A stretch of DNA of 64,000 nt, from NCBI GenBank assembly GCA_944354125.1, contig CALVPT010000004.1:1-64000 (forward strand), given 5' to 3'. How positions within the stretch are numbered: the stretch's first letter is position 1; the number at the start of each line of letters is the position of its first letter. The notes beneath the pieces are model-generated. The model made no database searches. It saw only the letters and a list, made by a program, of their open reading frames with translations, and was not told where the DNA came from. Origin of the DNA: an uncultured Clostridia bacterium (GTDB lineage: Bacteria > Bacillota > Clostridia > Christensenellales > Borkfalkiaceae). Of the stretch, positions 25,659-35,810 are shown in pieces. The position numbers and the translations under genes are program-made.

Positions 25659-27054
25659 CTTTAGCCTTTGCCCAGTAATAGTTGAGTTCAAGTTCGTTTA
25701 GTTCGCGTATGTCCTTGCCGTCGGCGATTATAAGTTTTTCGCACTCGACGAAACGCTTTGAAAATTTATCGGTTGCATGCGCGAGCGCATCCTCGCAGTC
25801 AACCCCTGCCAGCCTGCAGGTATTGACAGCCGAAAACAGCACGTCTCCAGCCTCGTCAAAGGTCGCCTGCTTGTCGCCCTTCTGCATTGCCGCAACCAGC
25901 TCCCTGACCTCTTCCCACATCTTTTCGGAGGCGGCGACGGGCGAAAGAAAGTCCATTCCGCTCTTGCCCGCGCGTTTGCCCACCTTCTGCGCGCGCATGC
26001 AGGAGGGCATATTCCTGGGCACGGCGAGCACGCTCTCCCCGAAGGTCGTCATGTGCTTTTCCTGCGCCTTGTTCTTATCCCATACGCCCAGCGCCTCGCT
26101 TTCATTGGACGCCTTGTCCTTGCCGAATATGTGTGAATGGCGGAATATGAGCTTTTTGACTACCGCAGTTATGGCATCGGCGGAGTTAAATACTCCCTGC
26201 TCGTCTTTGAGCACCGAATGGAACGCCGCCTGCAAAAGGACGTCGCCCGTCTCCTCCAGAATACCGTCGTCATCCTGCCTTTCTATGGCGTCTGCGAGTT
26301 CATATGCCTCCTCTATGACGTTCTGCTTTATGCTTTCGTTTGTCTGCACCCTGTCCCAAGGACAGCCGCCCGGCGCCCTTAAGAGTTCGACAATCTTCAA
26401 AAGGTCGGCATAGTCATACCTCTCCCTTGTGAAGAAGTCGCCCTTGACGATTGCCACGCCGCAATCTGCGCCGTAACTCTTCTGTCTGTCTATCTCGTAT
26501 ACCTTTATTCTCTTTGCCTCGTCGCCCCTGACGAAAGTGCAGTCGCTCTCCTCGCCGAAGATGTCGCTCAGCACTATCTTGACCTCGGACGCGGCAAAAC
26601 CGTCGTCTATGTCGTATACGACGGCGGCATCGCAACTTTTCAGTGCGCGTATGCAGTATGCCGAGAGCGCGGTAACGCTGTCGCAGGCGAGCTTTGCCGT
26701 CGACTTTATGTGCGACGCGCGCGAAACGCCCTCGCATACCGTGACATTCTTTACCTTAGAAAGTATTATTCCGCACGCCACGTCCTCGCTGACCGCGCCG
26801 TCAACGCAGTAGCATACCGACTTGTCCTTTGCGGCATCCATTACCGCCTTTGCAAGCTTTTTGTTGAGCGTGTCGAAGTTGCGAGAAGATAAAAATATAT
26901 CGTCGAGCGCGTGCACTTGATATCCGTTCAAACTTCCGAACGCTGCGCCCGAGGCAGTGCGGGCGATTATCTCATCTGCACTGTCAAGCGCCTGTTTTGC
27001 CGAAAGAGTTAATTGTCCTGCCTTTACTCCCAATCCTATCAAGGTTATTGACAT
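25645..27054 (-). CDS. mazG: YabN-type fusion: tetrapyrrole-methylase-like domain + MazG
   Basis: MazG hydrolyses abnormal or excess nucleoside triphosphates to monophosphates. The 469-residue protein has an N-terminal methylase-like domain (about 1-215, beginning MSITLIGLGVKAGQLT) and two MazG modules; the first holds GGCPWDRVQTNESIKQN and the EEAYEL/EETGD metal-binding pattern. This is the YabN architecture of Bacillus, also found next to spoVT and yabM there. The fused domain has no proven methylase activity. Confidence 0.92.
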   Translation of the reverse strand: MSITLIGLGVKAGQLTLSAKQALDSADEIIARTASGAAFGSLNGYQVHALDDIFLSSRNFDTLNKKLAKAVMDAAKDKSVCYCVDGAVSEDVACGIILSKVKNVTVCEGVSRASHIKSTAKLACDSVTALSAYCIRALKSCDAAVVYDIDDGFAASEVKIVLSDIFGEESDCTFVRGDEAKRIKVYEIDRQKSYGADCGVAIVKGDFFTRERYDYADLLKIVELLRAPGGCPWDRVQTNESIKQNVIEEAYELADAIERQDDDGILEETGDVLLQAAFHSVLKDEQGVFNSADAITAVVKKLIFRHSHIFGKDKASNESEALGVWDKNKAQEKHMTTFGESVLAVPRNMPSCMRAQKVGKRAGKSGMDFLSPVAASEKMWEEVRELVAAMQKGDKQATFDEAGDVLFSAVNTCRLAGVDCEDALAHATDKFSKRFVECEKLIIADGKDIRELNELELNYYWAKAKDALT

Positions 27055-28363
27055 CGGTTGTCCTCCCCGTCTGTTTTACCCCTATAATATAACAGAAATT
27101 GACGACGAGGGCAACCAAATACGCGATGTTTGCCGAAAGCGCCGCCCCTGAAATGCCGAGCGGCGTGAACGCTATGAACGCCGCGGAGAACGCAACTCGC
27201 ACGGCGGACGACGTCCACTGCGACAGCGTGCCGAACAGCGGTCTGCCGAGCGAGGTTATGCACGCCGATGAAGTCTGCACGAGCGACAGGGTCACGGCGT
27301 TTACCGCCATGATTCTGACGAGACGGACGAGCAGTACTGCCTCGCTCTGAGAGAGCGAAGAAAAAATAATGCGCGTGGCAATCGGCGCAAACGCAAACAG
27401 CGCCGCCGCGCACGGCAGGGAGATTATCAGGGTATATAAAAGCGCCTTTTTGCACATCTCCTTAGCTTCGGAAATTCTGCCGCTCTGCGCAAGCGGCGAA
27501 ATTTTTGGCACGCTCGCCGCCGCAAGCCCGTACGTCACCGAGACGGGAAGGTTTACGAGCGTTATCGCGCATCCCGAAAATATGCCGTATACAGCCGTCG
27601 CATCGGCGGTCATGGTCCTTAAAATGCGTACGACGACTATGCTTTCGATAAGCTGACTTAAGGGCTGGGCGATTGCCGAAACGGTGAGGGGCAGCGTATA
27701 CGAGAGCACGCTTTTTAGGCTTGCCGAGGGCGCTGCGCGGTAGAGCGGTTTTGTCCTGCGCCTGCCGCCGAGATATAAGATTACGGCAAACGCCGCGCTT
27801 GCCGCCTCGCTTACGGTGACGGCAAAGACCGCCGCCCCGACAGAGCGCGTTATATCGCCCCTGTAAATATACGCCAAAAGTATGCCGAACGCCACTTTTA
27901 TGGCCTGTTCGGCTATCTCCGTGAACGCCGTGGGATACATATTGCCCTTGCCCTGGAAATAGCCGCGTACGACCGAAATTATGGCGACGAACAGCACCGA
28001 CGGCGAAAGGAGTTTACAGCAAAGCGAAACCGCAGGCTCGCCCTGCGCCACAGACAATATGCCCGACAGCGCATACATTACGAGCGAGCCGCACAGCCCT
28101 ATGCCGCCGTACAGCAAAAAAGCCCTCTTTTCCGCCCCTTCGGCATTGCCCGAGGCGATAAGCCGCGCTATACCCGTCGGAATGCCGCTCGCGGATACCG
28201 TAAGAAGTATGCAGTAAAGGGGATATACCATCTGATATATCCCCATTCCCGTGCCGCCGAGAATGGCAATGAGCGGTATGCGGTATACCGCCCCGAGCAA
28301 CTTGGAAACAAAGCCCCCTGCGGAGATTATCAGCGCGCCTTTTAGGTAGCCCTGTCTCTTCAT
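26984..28363 (-). CDS. SpoVB/YabM-like polysaccharide or lipid-linked flippase
   Basis: The protein (459 residues from ATG 28363) is a MATE/MOP-superfamily flippase with about 12-14 helices, starting MKRQGYLKGALIISAGGFVSKLLGAVYRIPL, a motif typical of SpoVB/YabM/YtgP proteins, which move lipid-linked glycans across the membrane (SpoVB acts in spore cortex formation). The start is set 5 bp after the spoVT stop; the longer frame would overlap spoVT. It overlaps yabN/mazG by 71 bp. SpoVB versus YabM cannot be settled from motifs alone. Confidence 0.88.
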   Translation of the reverse strand: MKRQGYLKGALIISAGGFVSKLLGAVYRIPLIAILGGTGMGIYQMVYPLYCILLTVSASGIPTGIARLIASGNAEGAEKRAFLLYGGIGLCGSLVMYALSGILSVAQGEPAVSLCCKLLSPSVLFVAIISVVRGYFQGKGNMYPTAFTEIAEQAIKVAFGILLAYIYRGDITRSVGAAVFAVTVSEAASAAFAVILYLGGRRRTKPLYRAAPSASLKSVLSYTLPLTVSAIAQPLSQLIESIVVVRILRTMTADATAVYGIFSGCAITLVNLPVSVTYGLAAASVPKISPLAQSGRISEAKEMCKKALLYTLIISLPCAAALFAFAPIATRIIFSSLSQSEAVLLVRLVRIMAVNAVTLSLVQTSSACITSLGRPLFGTLSQWTSSAVRVAFSAAFIAFTPLGISGAALSANIAYLVALVVNFCYIIGVKQTGRTTDVNNLDRIGSKGRTINSFGKTGA

Positions 28364-28367
28364 GGGG

Positions 28368-28913
28368 TTACTCGAACTGTGCGGCGAGTATGGTTGCCGA
28401 GAGCTGGGCAAGCTTGCAGGCGCCTGCCTCCATCCTTGCGCCCTGCTCGCTGGAGACGAGCGCTACCGCGCCAAGACAATCTCCGCCCGAAACTATGGGC
28501 ACGATTATCTGCGCCGTCAGCTGACTGTCCTCGCCCTCGCATATGGGCACTATGTCGCCGCCTTCGGCAAGGTTGGCAATGTAGCTCTTGCGTTCCTGCA
28601 TTATCTTGTCGAGGCGCGCGGAGATGGCCTTTCCCGCTACCTCCCTCTTGCCGCTGCCGAATGCGTGCAGTACCTCGTCGGTATCGCACACTATGGCAAG
28701 ATAGCCCGACAGGTCGTTAAGGCTCTTTGCCGTGCCCTCCGAAAACCTCTCCAATGAGGCGATGGGCGAGTACTTCTTGAGCATGAGCTCATCCCTGTCC
28801 GTAAATATTTCAAGCGGATCGCCCGACTTGAGGCGCAGAGTTGAACGTATTTCCTTGGGAATTACTACCCTGCCGAGTTCATCTATTCTTCTGACAATTC
28901 CTGTTGCTTTCAT
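28368..28913 (-). CDS. spoVT: Stage V sporulation protein T
   Basis: SpoVT is a forespore regulator that tunes SigG-dependent genes. The 181-residue protein has the AbrB-type swapped-hairpin DNA-binding domain at 1-50 (MKATGIVRRIDELGRVVIPKEIR) and a GAF domain (about 55-178) as a probable ligand or dimer module. Length and layout are exactly those of SpoVT. AAGGAGA precedes the ATG. It is the head of spoVT-spoVB/yabM-yabN, the same order as in Bacillus, and is good evidence for a sporulating lineage. Confidence 0.95.
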   Translation of the reverse strand: MKATGIVRRIDELGRVVIPKEIRSTLRLKSGDPLEIFTDRDELMLKKYSPIASLERFSEGTAKSLNDLSGYLAIVCDTDEVLHAFGSGKREVAGKAISARLDKIMQERKSYIANLAEGGDIVPICEGEDSQLTAQIIVPIVSGGDCLGAVALVSSEQGARMEAGACKLAQLSATILAAQFE

Positions 28914-29035
28914 AATTTCTCCTTTAACAAGATAAAACTATTTTGAGAAATTATTATAAAAAAATACGCATGCAGGATTTATAAAATTGCCTTAAAAGCG
29001 CGACGGCGTAACGCTTCTATACGCCAAGCTTTTGC

Positions 29036-29863
<828 letters not shown>

Positions 29864-29872
<9 letters not shown>

Positions 29873-31483
29873 CTGTTTTTCTGACATAAGGGGGCTGCTC
29901 TGCATCAATTTATAATAGATATGTATTTGCCGCGGCTCGCCGCCTTCAGACTTTTCGCCTACCGCTATAAACTCAATTAATTGCAGGCACACTTCGCGCG
30001 TAAGTTTTTCGCAACCTGCATATCGCTTTAAACGCGAAATGTATTCCCCGACATTGTCGTCTGCCGTCGGCTCATTCAGCCGCTTGCCTATTTCGGCAAG
30101 CCTGCACTCAATGCCGTCCCTTTCGGTCTGGTACTTCTCGCAGAGGTACTTGCATACGCTTTCGGGCAGATTGCCGAGAACTTTATCCTCGAAAGCCGTT
30201 CCGATAAGCTTATCGAGTTCGGCAAGCCTGCCTTTAAGGTCACGCATCAGCTTTTCGTCCGAGAGCCTGTTACTTTCGCCGCGCTTTGCTCTCTTAGAAA
30301 GGAAGTGCGCCCTTGCCTTCTCCTCGTCAATTTTTACCTCGCCGAGCATTGCGCGGATGTCCTGCAAAACTATGCTTTCAATGTGCCTTTCCGTTATGGC
30401 ATGTGACGAGCAATACCTCTTTCCGAGGTCGACATAGGTGCGGCAGAGAAACATGTTGCAGTTATGCGTTCTTCTTCCGGACGACTTGAATTTTAGTTTC
30501 TTGCCGCAATCGGCGCAGACTAATAGTCCTGAAAGTGCGTGAACGGTATTGCATTTATCTGACCTTCCGCGCGAAACCCCTTTTGATATCGCCTGCACCC
30601 TTTCAAATACTTCGCGGTCAATTATCGCCTCGTGCGCGTTCTCCTTTACGATTTGCCGTTCATAAGGCACATCTATGACCTTATGGTTTTTATAGGAAAG
30701 ACGGGTTGTGCGGTGCTGCGTGAGAGTGCCGATATAGGTGCTGTCCTTGAGGATATCGGCGACCGTCTTGGGCGACCAGCAGGGCGAATTGCGCCGCTCT
30801 GACTTCCTGCCATCCAGCCGCGTATAGTGCGCCGAGGGATTGGGTATGCCCTCGGCGGTCAGTACTCTTGCAATAGCGCTCGCAGAATTGCCCTGCAAGC
30901 GCATGTCAAAAATTCTGCGCACGACGTTTGCCGCCCGTTCGTCGATTACCGCCGTGCGGTCCGCATCGTCCCCTGCCCTATAGCCGTAAGGGTATGCCCA
31001 GGCGGTACACTTGCCCTTGCGCCAGTCGGCCTCCAGAACCGCCCGAATTTTCTTTGACGTGTTCGCGGCGTGCCACTCGTTGAATACATTCATGATGGGC
31101 ATCATATCCATTCCCGCGCTCGCGCGGTCGGCAGTGTCGACGTTGTCCGAAAGGGCGATAAAACGTATGCCGCAGGCAGGGAAAATGTAGTCTATATATT
31201 GTCCTACCTGAATATAGTTTCGCCCGAATCGCGACAAATCTTTGACGACTATGGTGTCAATCTTTCCGTCTTTGGCGTCGCCTAAAAGCCGCTTTGCGGC
31301 AGGGCGTTCAAAGTCGGTTCCCGACCAGCCGTCGTCTATGTATTCTCCGACGATAGCGCCGCCGTTCTCCCCTGCATACCGCCTTAAGATTGTGCGCTGG
31401 TTTTCGATGGACAGACTTTCACCTGCCTTTTCGTCGTCGCGCGAAAGGCGCATATACAGCGCCGTCCTGCCAAGCGCCTTCAT
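29864..31483 (-). CDS. Large serine recombinase (DUF4368-type)
   Basis: The 539-residue protein has the resolvase-type catalytic domain (1-150) with nucleophile Ser14 in YMRLSRDDE, the conserved VKDLSRFGRNYIQ and GIRFIAL stretches, the Recombinase domain (about 165-290), a zinc ribbon (CADCGKK ... CRTYV), a coiled-coil and a C-terminal DUF4368-like end (PRQIHIYYKLM). This class moves clostridial integrative elements by attP x attB exchange. The stop codon sits in attL, as expected for an int gene next to its own att site. It overlaps the upstream small gene by 4 bp (ATGA). Full length with intact motifs, so probably active. Confidence 0.93.
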
Positions 31484-31701
31484 TTACCTATGCCGCTCTC
31501 CCTGTCCGCCATAGTCTGTATGAGCCTTGCAATTTCCGCCTTAAGCCGTTCTGCATCTTTGAAATGACTGCTGACGGCATAGCTTTCGCCTTCAATCTCA
31601 ACTATTTGGGTTCTTACGCAAAGCCCCTGATAGTTTGCCGATAACTGCTGATATGACTGTCTTATACCGTTATCCTCCCGAAATGCAGATTGACGCCCCA
31701 T
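31480..31701 (-). CDS. Small recombinase-linked protein
   Basis: A 73-residue protein starting MGRQSAFREDNGIRQSYQQL and ending in a charged helical stretch (HFKDAERLKAEIARLIQTM). Its stop overlaps the recombinase ATG (ATGA), so the two are translationally coupled. A GGAGGGGGAG site lies about 12-20 bases before the start. Small proteins in this position of DUF4368-recombinase elements are common; a role as recombination directionality factor or DNA-binding partner is possible but unproven. Confidence 0.65.
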   Translation of the reverse strand: MGRQSAFREDNGIRQSYQQLSANYQGLCVRTQIVEIEGESYAVSSHFKDAERLKAEIARLIQTMADRESGIGK

Positions 31702-31771
31702 ATCATATTATGCTCCCCCTCCGCTGTCTGCCCTCGCAAGATACCCGTCAGCCCTTATTTACAGCAAAATT

Positions 31772-31796
31772 CCCCCTGCCGTTTGTCGGCAGGGGG
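31772..31796. terminator. GC-rich hairpin upstream of the recombinase unit
   Basis: A 9-bp stem (CCCCCTGCC/GGCAGGGGG) with loop GTTTGTC. On the minus strand it is followed by AATTTTGC, so termination strength is uncertain. Confidence 0.4.
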
Positions 31797-31887
31797 ACTG
31801 ATATCCCTATCATTTTTCCGTCTCCCCATTGGGGAATTATTATCTAAAAACGCGAAAACGCTACGGGACTGCTTGCCCTATATTTTT

Positions 31888-32391
31888 TCACCTTATAACC
31901 CAGTCTCTGACAAGCGCCTTGCTCTCAGGCAGAAGGACTTCGCTGTCCTTTATGGCAAGCCCTTCCTCTACTTTGCCGCCAGCGCACTTTTTCCTGAGCA
32001 CCTCCACGCATTTGCCAAGGCCGCTTCCCTCGTGCGTGGTGAAGGGCTTTATTACCTTGCCGGCGAAACTAAGCCTGTCGAGCTGGGAATATATCTCCTG
32101 CGGATATTCGCCGCAATACACGGGGCCGCCTATATATATCACGTCGTAGTCCTCAATGCTGTCGAGATATGCCGTAAGTTCGGGACGGGCATCGCTCCTC
32201 TGCTTTGCTATTGCCTCCCTGCAGCACTCCCTGTAATTTTCGGAATACGGCTCCGCAGGGTCGCATCTGAACAGATCGGCACCCGTGAACTCCTTTATGT
32301 ATTCGGCTATCACCTCGGTGTTGCCCTTTTCCATCTTTCCGACCGCGTAATTTTCACCTGCACGGGAAAAATATATTACAAGACTTTTCAT
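31888..32391 (-). CDS. Flavodoxin family protein
   Basis: The 167-residue protein binds FMN as a low-potential electron carrier or quinone-reductase-like partner. The P-loop is KSLVIYFSRAGENYAVG at the N-terminus, followed by the flavodoxin-4 features DYDVIYIGGPVYCGEYPQEI and PFTTHEGSGLG. The start follows GGAAGG. It stands alone inside the recombinase element. Confidence 0.9.
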   Translation of the reverse strand: MKSLVIYFSRAGENYAVGKMEKGNTEVIAEYIKEFTGADLFRCDPAEPYSENYRECCREAIAKQRSDARPELTAYLDSIEDYDVIYIGGPVYCGEYPQEIYSQLDRLSFAGKVIKPFTTHEGSGLGKCVEVLRKKCAGGKVEEGLAIKDSEVLLPESKALVRDWVIR

Positions 32392-32583
32392 TTCACGCCT
32401 TCCATATTGTCATTCCAAATAAAGCATATCATCTTGCCAGTCATAAATCAATGGGCGGCAGTCAATAATTTTAATGTTTTTTCAACTTTTCTTGTCTTGC
32501 ACGGTGTATCCTACGAGGCTGCGGCTTAAAAACGTTAATGCGTAACAGTAAAATTTTACCGAACGGGGAGCCTACCCTTATAA

Positions 32584-32612
32584 TTGACAGGCAGGCATTT
32601 TTATTATATAAT
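32584..32612 (+). promoter_or_regulatory. Consensus promoter of the broken M60 gene
   Basis: TTGACA (32584-32589), 17 bp, TATAAT (32607-32612), both perfect consensus. Confidence 0.8.
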
Positions 32613-32645
32613 TGCTCAGATTTTAAAAGCTAACTGCGAGGTTTT

Positions 32646-33758
32646 GTGCAAAGACTTTATAAAAGACATATTTTAAGGGCGGCAATACTGCCTGTGGCGC
32701 TGACGATTGCGGCAATCGCGGCGCTGTTTTTCCCTCTTCCGCCGCATATGCCGCGACGGATAAAGGCGCAGAGGTGACATACACTACGCGTTCGGACGCG
32801 CGGCTTGAAAAGGACTATCTGGACTGGTACGGCGTGTCGACGGACAGCGAGGAGGAGATTATAGACAGAGTCAAGGGAATGTTCTCCGACTACATGCAGA
32901 CAAAACTTTTGCCCGAGTTCAACGACAGAGAGACCATTCTTTCGCTTGAGGAGCAACTTTCCGGACACCCCCTGTATGAAGGCAATCTGTACAGATATAT
33001 CCAACGCGCGCTTTCCGTACTGGACGGAACGCTGATGACCGACGTAGTCAACAGACAATTCACTACCGACCCCACCGCAAGAGGCAATTTCATTCAGCAG
33101 AGGGGCGACATATTTGCATACGGTCAGGATTTGCACTTTATGTTCGGACTGTCCAACTATATGCCGACGGGCATTTACGGAAATACTGGCGAACAGATAA
33201 CCATATACGTCGAGGCAGACGAGGGTCAGCCGCTGCCAAAGGTAGCTTTCACCCAGTTCCTTACGACGTATCAGTACTGGCAGGGCAGCAAGATTGAGCT
33301 TCAGCGCGGAATAAACGTTTTAACCGTGCCGAGCTTTACCCACACGGCATCCTACACCAATGCAGGCGGTCCGCTCTACATCGTCAACCCCTACACCTCC
33401 GCCACGCAGAACAAGAGCGTAAAACTTTACATCGAGGGCGGCCACACCTACCCCGTATTCTATGAGGGCGGCAGCGAGGAGAAGTTCCTGAACGACATAA
33501 CCGACCATGTCGAATACTACAGGGCAAACCCCGACACGGCGTTCAATATAGCCGAGATAATGTCCGACCACATACTTGTGACTGCACAGGCGACGCGCGC
33601 CGAAGAGATAAAGGGCCTGCATATTCAGCGGCAACTATGCCAATTCGCTCGACTATAAGGGCGGCGCGCTCTTCCTCAGCGCAAAATGCACCGTAGAGGA
33701 CTGCACGTTCTCTGGCAACAGCGCATTTACGGGTGCAAACGGCGGAAGCAGCGGATAA
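32646..33758 (+). pseudogene. Broken M60-like secreted protein fused to a beta-helix fragment
   Basis: A GTG at 32646 after GAGG starts a signal peptide (RLYKRHILRAAILPVALTIA). Near the run TTTTTCCC (about 32730-32740) a frameshift moves the frame; the new frame gives the expected cleavage region SSAAYAAT and the body (YGVSTDSEEEII to about 33610). That body matches the N-terminal part of M60/enhancin-type mucin-binding peptidases (PTGIYGNTGEQITIYVEA, GGPLYIVNPYT) but no HExxH catalytic domain remains. At about 33615-33625 the frame breaks again into a beta-helix-type tail (GGALFLSAKCTVEDCTFSGN) ending at 33758. Two frame breaks and a missing catalytic domain mark it as a pseudogene. Confidence 0.75.
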
Positions 33759-33770
33759 TCAAATTGAACA

Positions 33771-33803
33771 GGGGCGCCTCGGCAAAATTTGCCGAGGCGC
33801 CCC
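33771..33803. terminator. Bidirectional terminator
   Basis: A 15-bp GC-rich perfect stem (33771-33785 and 33789-33803) lies between the broken M60 gene and the GH2 gene. CTCTTATTTT follows on the plus strand. Confidence 0.75.
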
Positions 33804-33854
33804 CTCTTATTTTATAATCGCAAATGCTTAAACTATTGCCGACACGACAAAAGA

Positions 33855-35591
33855 TTAACTGCCGAACACCTCGCCGAACGCCCTGTAAAGGCTGTCGTTT
33901 ATGCGCCTGAATGTCTCCTTTGGCCCCTTGCACCGCCAATCGGGAGTGAAGATGCCGTTGACCTCCTCCTCGACGTCGCTTAGCTGGGTATATACAGTTG
34001 CGGCAAGCCCCTGTTCTTTTACGGCAGGCAGTATCTGGCGCGTATACAGCCTTTCCAGAGCCGCCATATAGTCCTCAGCCGAGGCGAATTTGCGGTAGCT
34101 GAACGCCTTTTTGCGACCCTTTTCGCTGAAAGAATAGCCGCCGAATTCGGTCAGGGCGAGCACGCGCCTGCCATCGTTTTTAAGCCTTACCTTTTTAAAA
34201 TAGACGTGTCGGCTGCAGACATCGCCGCCGCCCATATCCTGCCAGCCGCTGGCGTGGTCAAAGTACCTTGTCGGATCAAGAGCGCGCATATGCCCGCATA
34301 CGGCCAGCGAATCGAACTGTCCCCAGCCCTCGTTGAAGAGCGTCCACAGGCACAGACTGACGCAGTTGAAAAGGCTGTCAATTGTCCCCTCCGCCTCCGC
34401 CATATACTGCTTTCTGGACAGCGCGTCATCCCTGCCCATGCTCTTGTAGTCCCTGTCGTTGAGCCTTAAGTCGATGAACGGACCGAGATTTAATCTTAAC
34501 TTTTTATAGGGTGCACCGCCGTTGAGCATATCCTGCCAGACGAGTATGCCGAGGACGTCGCAATAGTAATACCAAAGGAGCGGCTCCACCTTGATATGCT
34601 TGCGGAGCATATTGAAACCCAACGCCTTGACGCCCTTGAGGCAGTCATACATCTCGCGGTTGGAAGAGGGCGTATATATTCCCTCGCCCCAATAACCCTG
34701 GTCTAAAAGACCGCTGTGAAAGACGGGTCTGCCGTTTATGCAAAAACAGCGCTTACCCTCCCTTTCGGCGACGGTGAACGAACGCAGACCGAAATAGCTT
34801 TCCGCCCTGTCTGCGCCGCAGGCAATGACTATTTTATACAGCTGCGGCGACTCAGGCGACCAAGGCAGGCACTCCGACACGTCCAAAGTACACCTCTGCC
34901 CCGACTTAACTCCGCGCATAAATGCTATGCGCCTGTCGCCGTCGTATACCGCATAGTCGATAAGCCCCTCTCCGCCCTCCGTGCGGCAATACAGCGAGAG
35001 CGTGGAATTCAAGCCGTCGGGGAAGAGCTTTAACCCCGTGAGATATACTTCAGGAACGCTCTCCAGCCATACAGACTGCCAAAGTCCGCTGATTGCGGTA
35101 TACCATATTCCGCCCGAGGCATAGCTCTGCTTGCCCCTGCCGTATATGTGCGAGGAGGCATCGTCCGTGACGATTACGCACAGCTCGTTGACGCCGCCTT
35201 CTATAAGCTCGGTAATGTCCAGCGTGAAGGGCAGATATCCGCCCTCGTGACGGCCCGCTTCCCTGCCGTTCAACAAGACCTTGCAGCACTGGTCGCACGC
35301 CCCGAAATTTATGAGCACTCTGCCGCGGTTAAAACCTTCAGGCAGCTCGAAAAAACGGCGATAGTGCAACACTTCGTCTGCACGGAGCTGCCGCCCTACC
35401 CCCGAGAGGCTGCTTTCGGGCGAATATGGCACGACTATTTTGCCGTCGTATTTTTTTGGCACTTCCGCCGACGGACTGAAAGCATAGTCCCATTGTCCGT
35501 TCAGCGGCAGATAGCTGTCGCGCCTGAACTGCGGACGGGGATATTCCGAAAGGGGAATTTGCCCCTCTGAAAAAACAGGTTCGATTAGCAT
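33855..35591 (-). CDS. Glycoside hydrolase family 2 protein
   Basis: GH2 enzymes are retaining beta-galactosidases, glucuronidases or mannosidases. The 578-residue cytosolic protein (no signal peptide) has the sugar-binding domain (about 15-190), the immunoglobulin-like domain (about 195-275, ending FGLRSF), and the TIM barrel with acid/base Glu in LWTLFNEGWG and nucleophile Glu in LALTEFGGY. It is shorter than full beta-galactosidases, so the substrate cannot be named. It has its own promoter and lies inside the recombinase element. Confidence 0.88.
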   Translation of the reverse strand: MLIEPVFSEGQIPLSEYPRPQFRRDSYLPLNGQWDYAFSPSAEVPKKYDGKIVVPYSPESSLSGVGRQLRADEVLHYRRFFELPEGFNRGRVLINFGACDQCCKVLLNGREAGRHEGGYLPFTLDITELIEGGVNELCVIVTDDASSHIYGRGKQSYASGGIWYTAISGLWQSVWLESVPEVYLTGLKLFPDGLNSTLSLYCRTEGGEGLIDYAVYDGDRRIAFMRGVKSGQRCTLDVSECLPWSPESPQLYKIVIACGADRAESYFGLRSFTVAEREGKRCFCINGRPVFHSGLLDQGYWGEGIYTPSSNREMYDCLKGVKALGFNMLRKHIKVEPLLWYYYCDVLGILVWQDMLNGGAPYKKLRLNLGPFIDLRLNDRDYKSMGRDDALSRKQYMAEAEGTIDSLFNCVSLCLWTLFNEGWGQFDSLAVCGHMRALDPTRYFDHASGWQDMGGGDVCSRHVYFKKVRLKNDGRRVLALTEFGGYSFSEKGRKKAFSYRKFASAEDYMAALERLYTRQILPAVKEQGLAATVYTQLSDVEEEVNGIFTPDWRCKGPKETFRRINDSLYRAFGEVFGS

Positions 35592-35651
35592 ATTTATGTC
35601 CTCGTCGTGAATTGATTTGCGGAGGAAAATGACCGTCCGCGCCTTTTAATC

Positions 35652-35680
35652 ATTATACCTCATGCCGACAAAAATTACAA
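35652..35680 (-). promoter_or_regulatory. GH2 promoter
   Basis: TTGTAA (35675-35680), 17 bp, TATAAT (35652-35657). Confidence 0.75.
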
Positions 35681-35769
35681 TATCTTAAGGCGGACAGGCA
35701 ATGCCGTCACAGATTTTTTCAGGCGCACAGAAGCATTGCCCTACGGAAAACCAACCATATAAACCGAAA

Positions 35770-35799
35770 GGGGCACCGCGCCATGCGGCGCGGTGCCCC
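35770..35799 (-). terminator. Terminator after the amylase-glgB unit
   Basis: A 13-bp stem (GGGGCACCGCGCC and complement) with a four-base loop, followed on the minus strand by TTTCGGTTTAT. Confidence 0.65.
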
Positions 35800-35810
35800 A
35801 CATTATTAAA

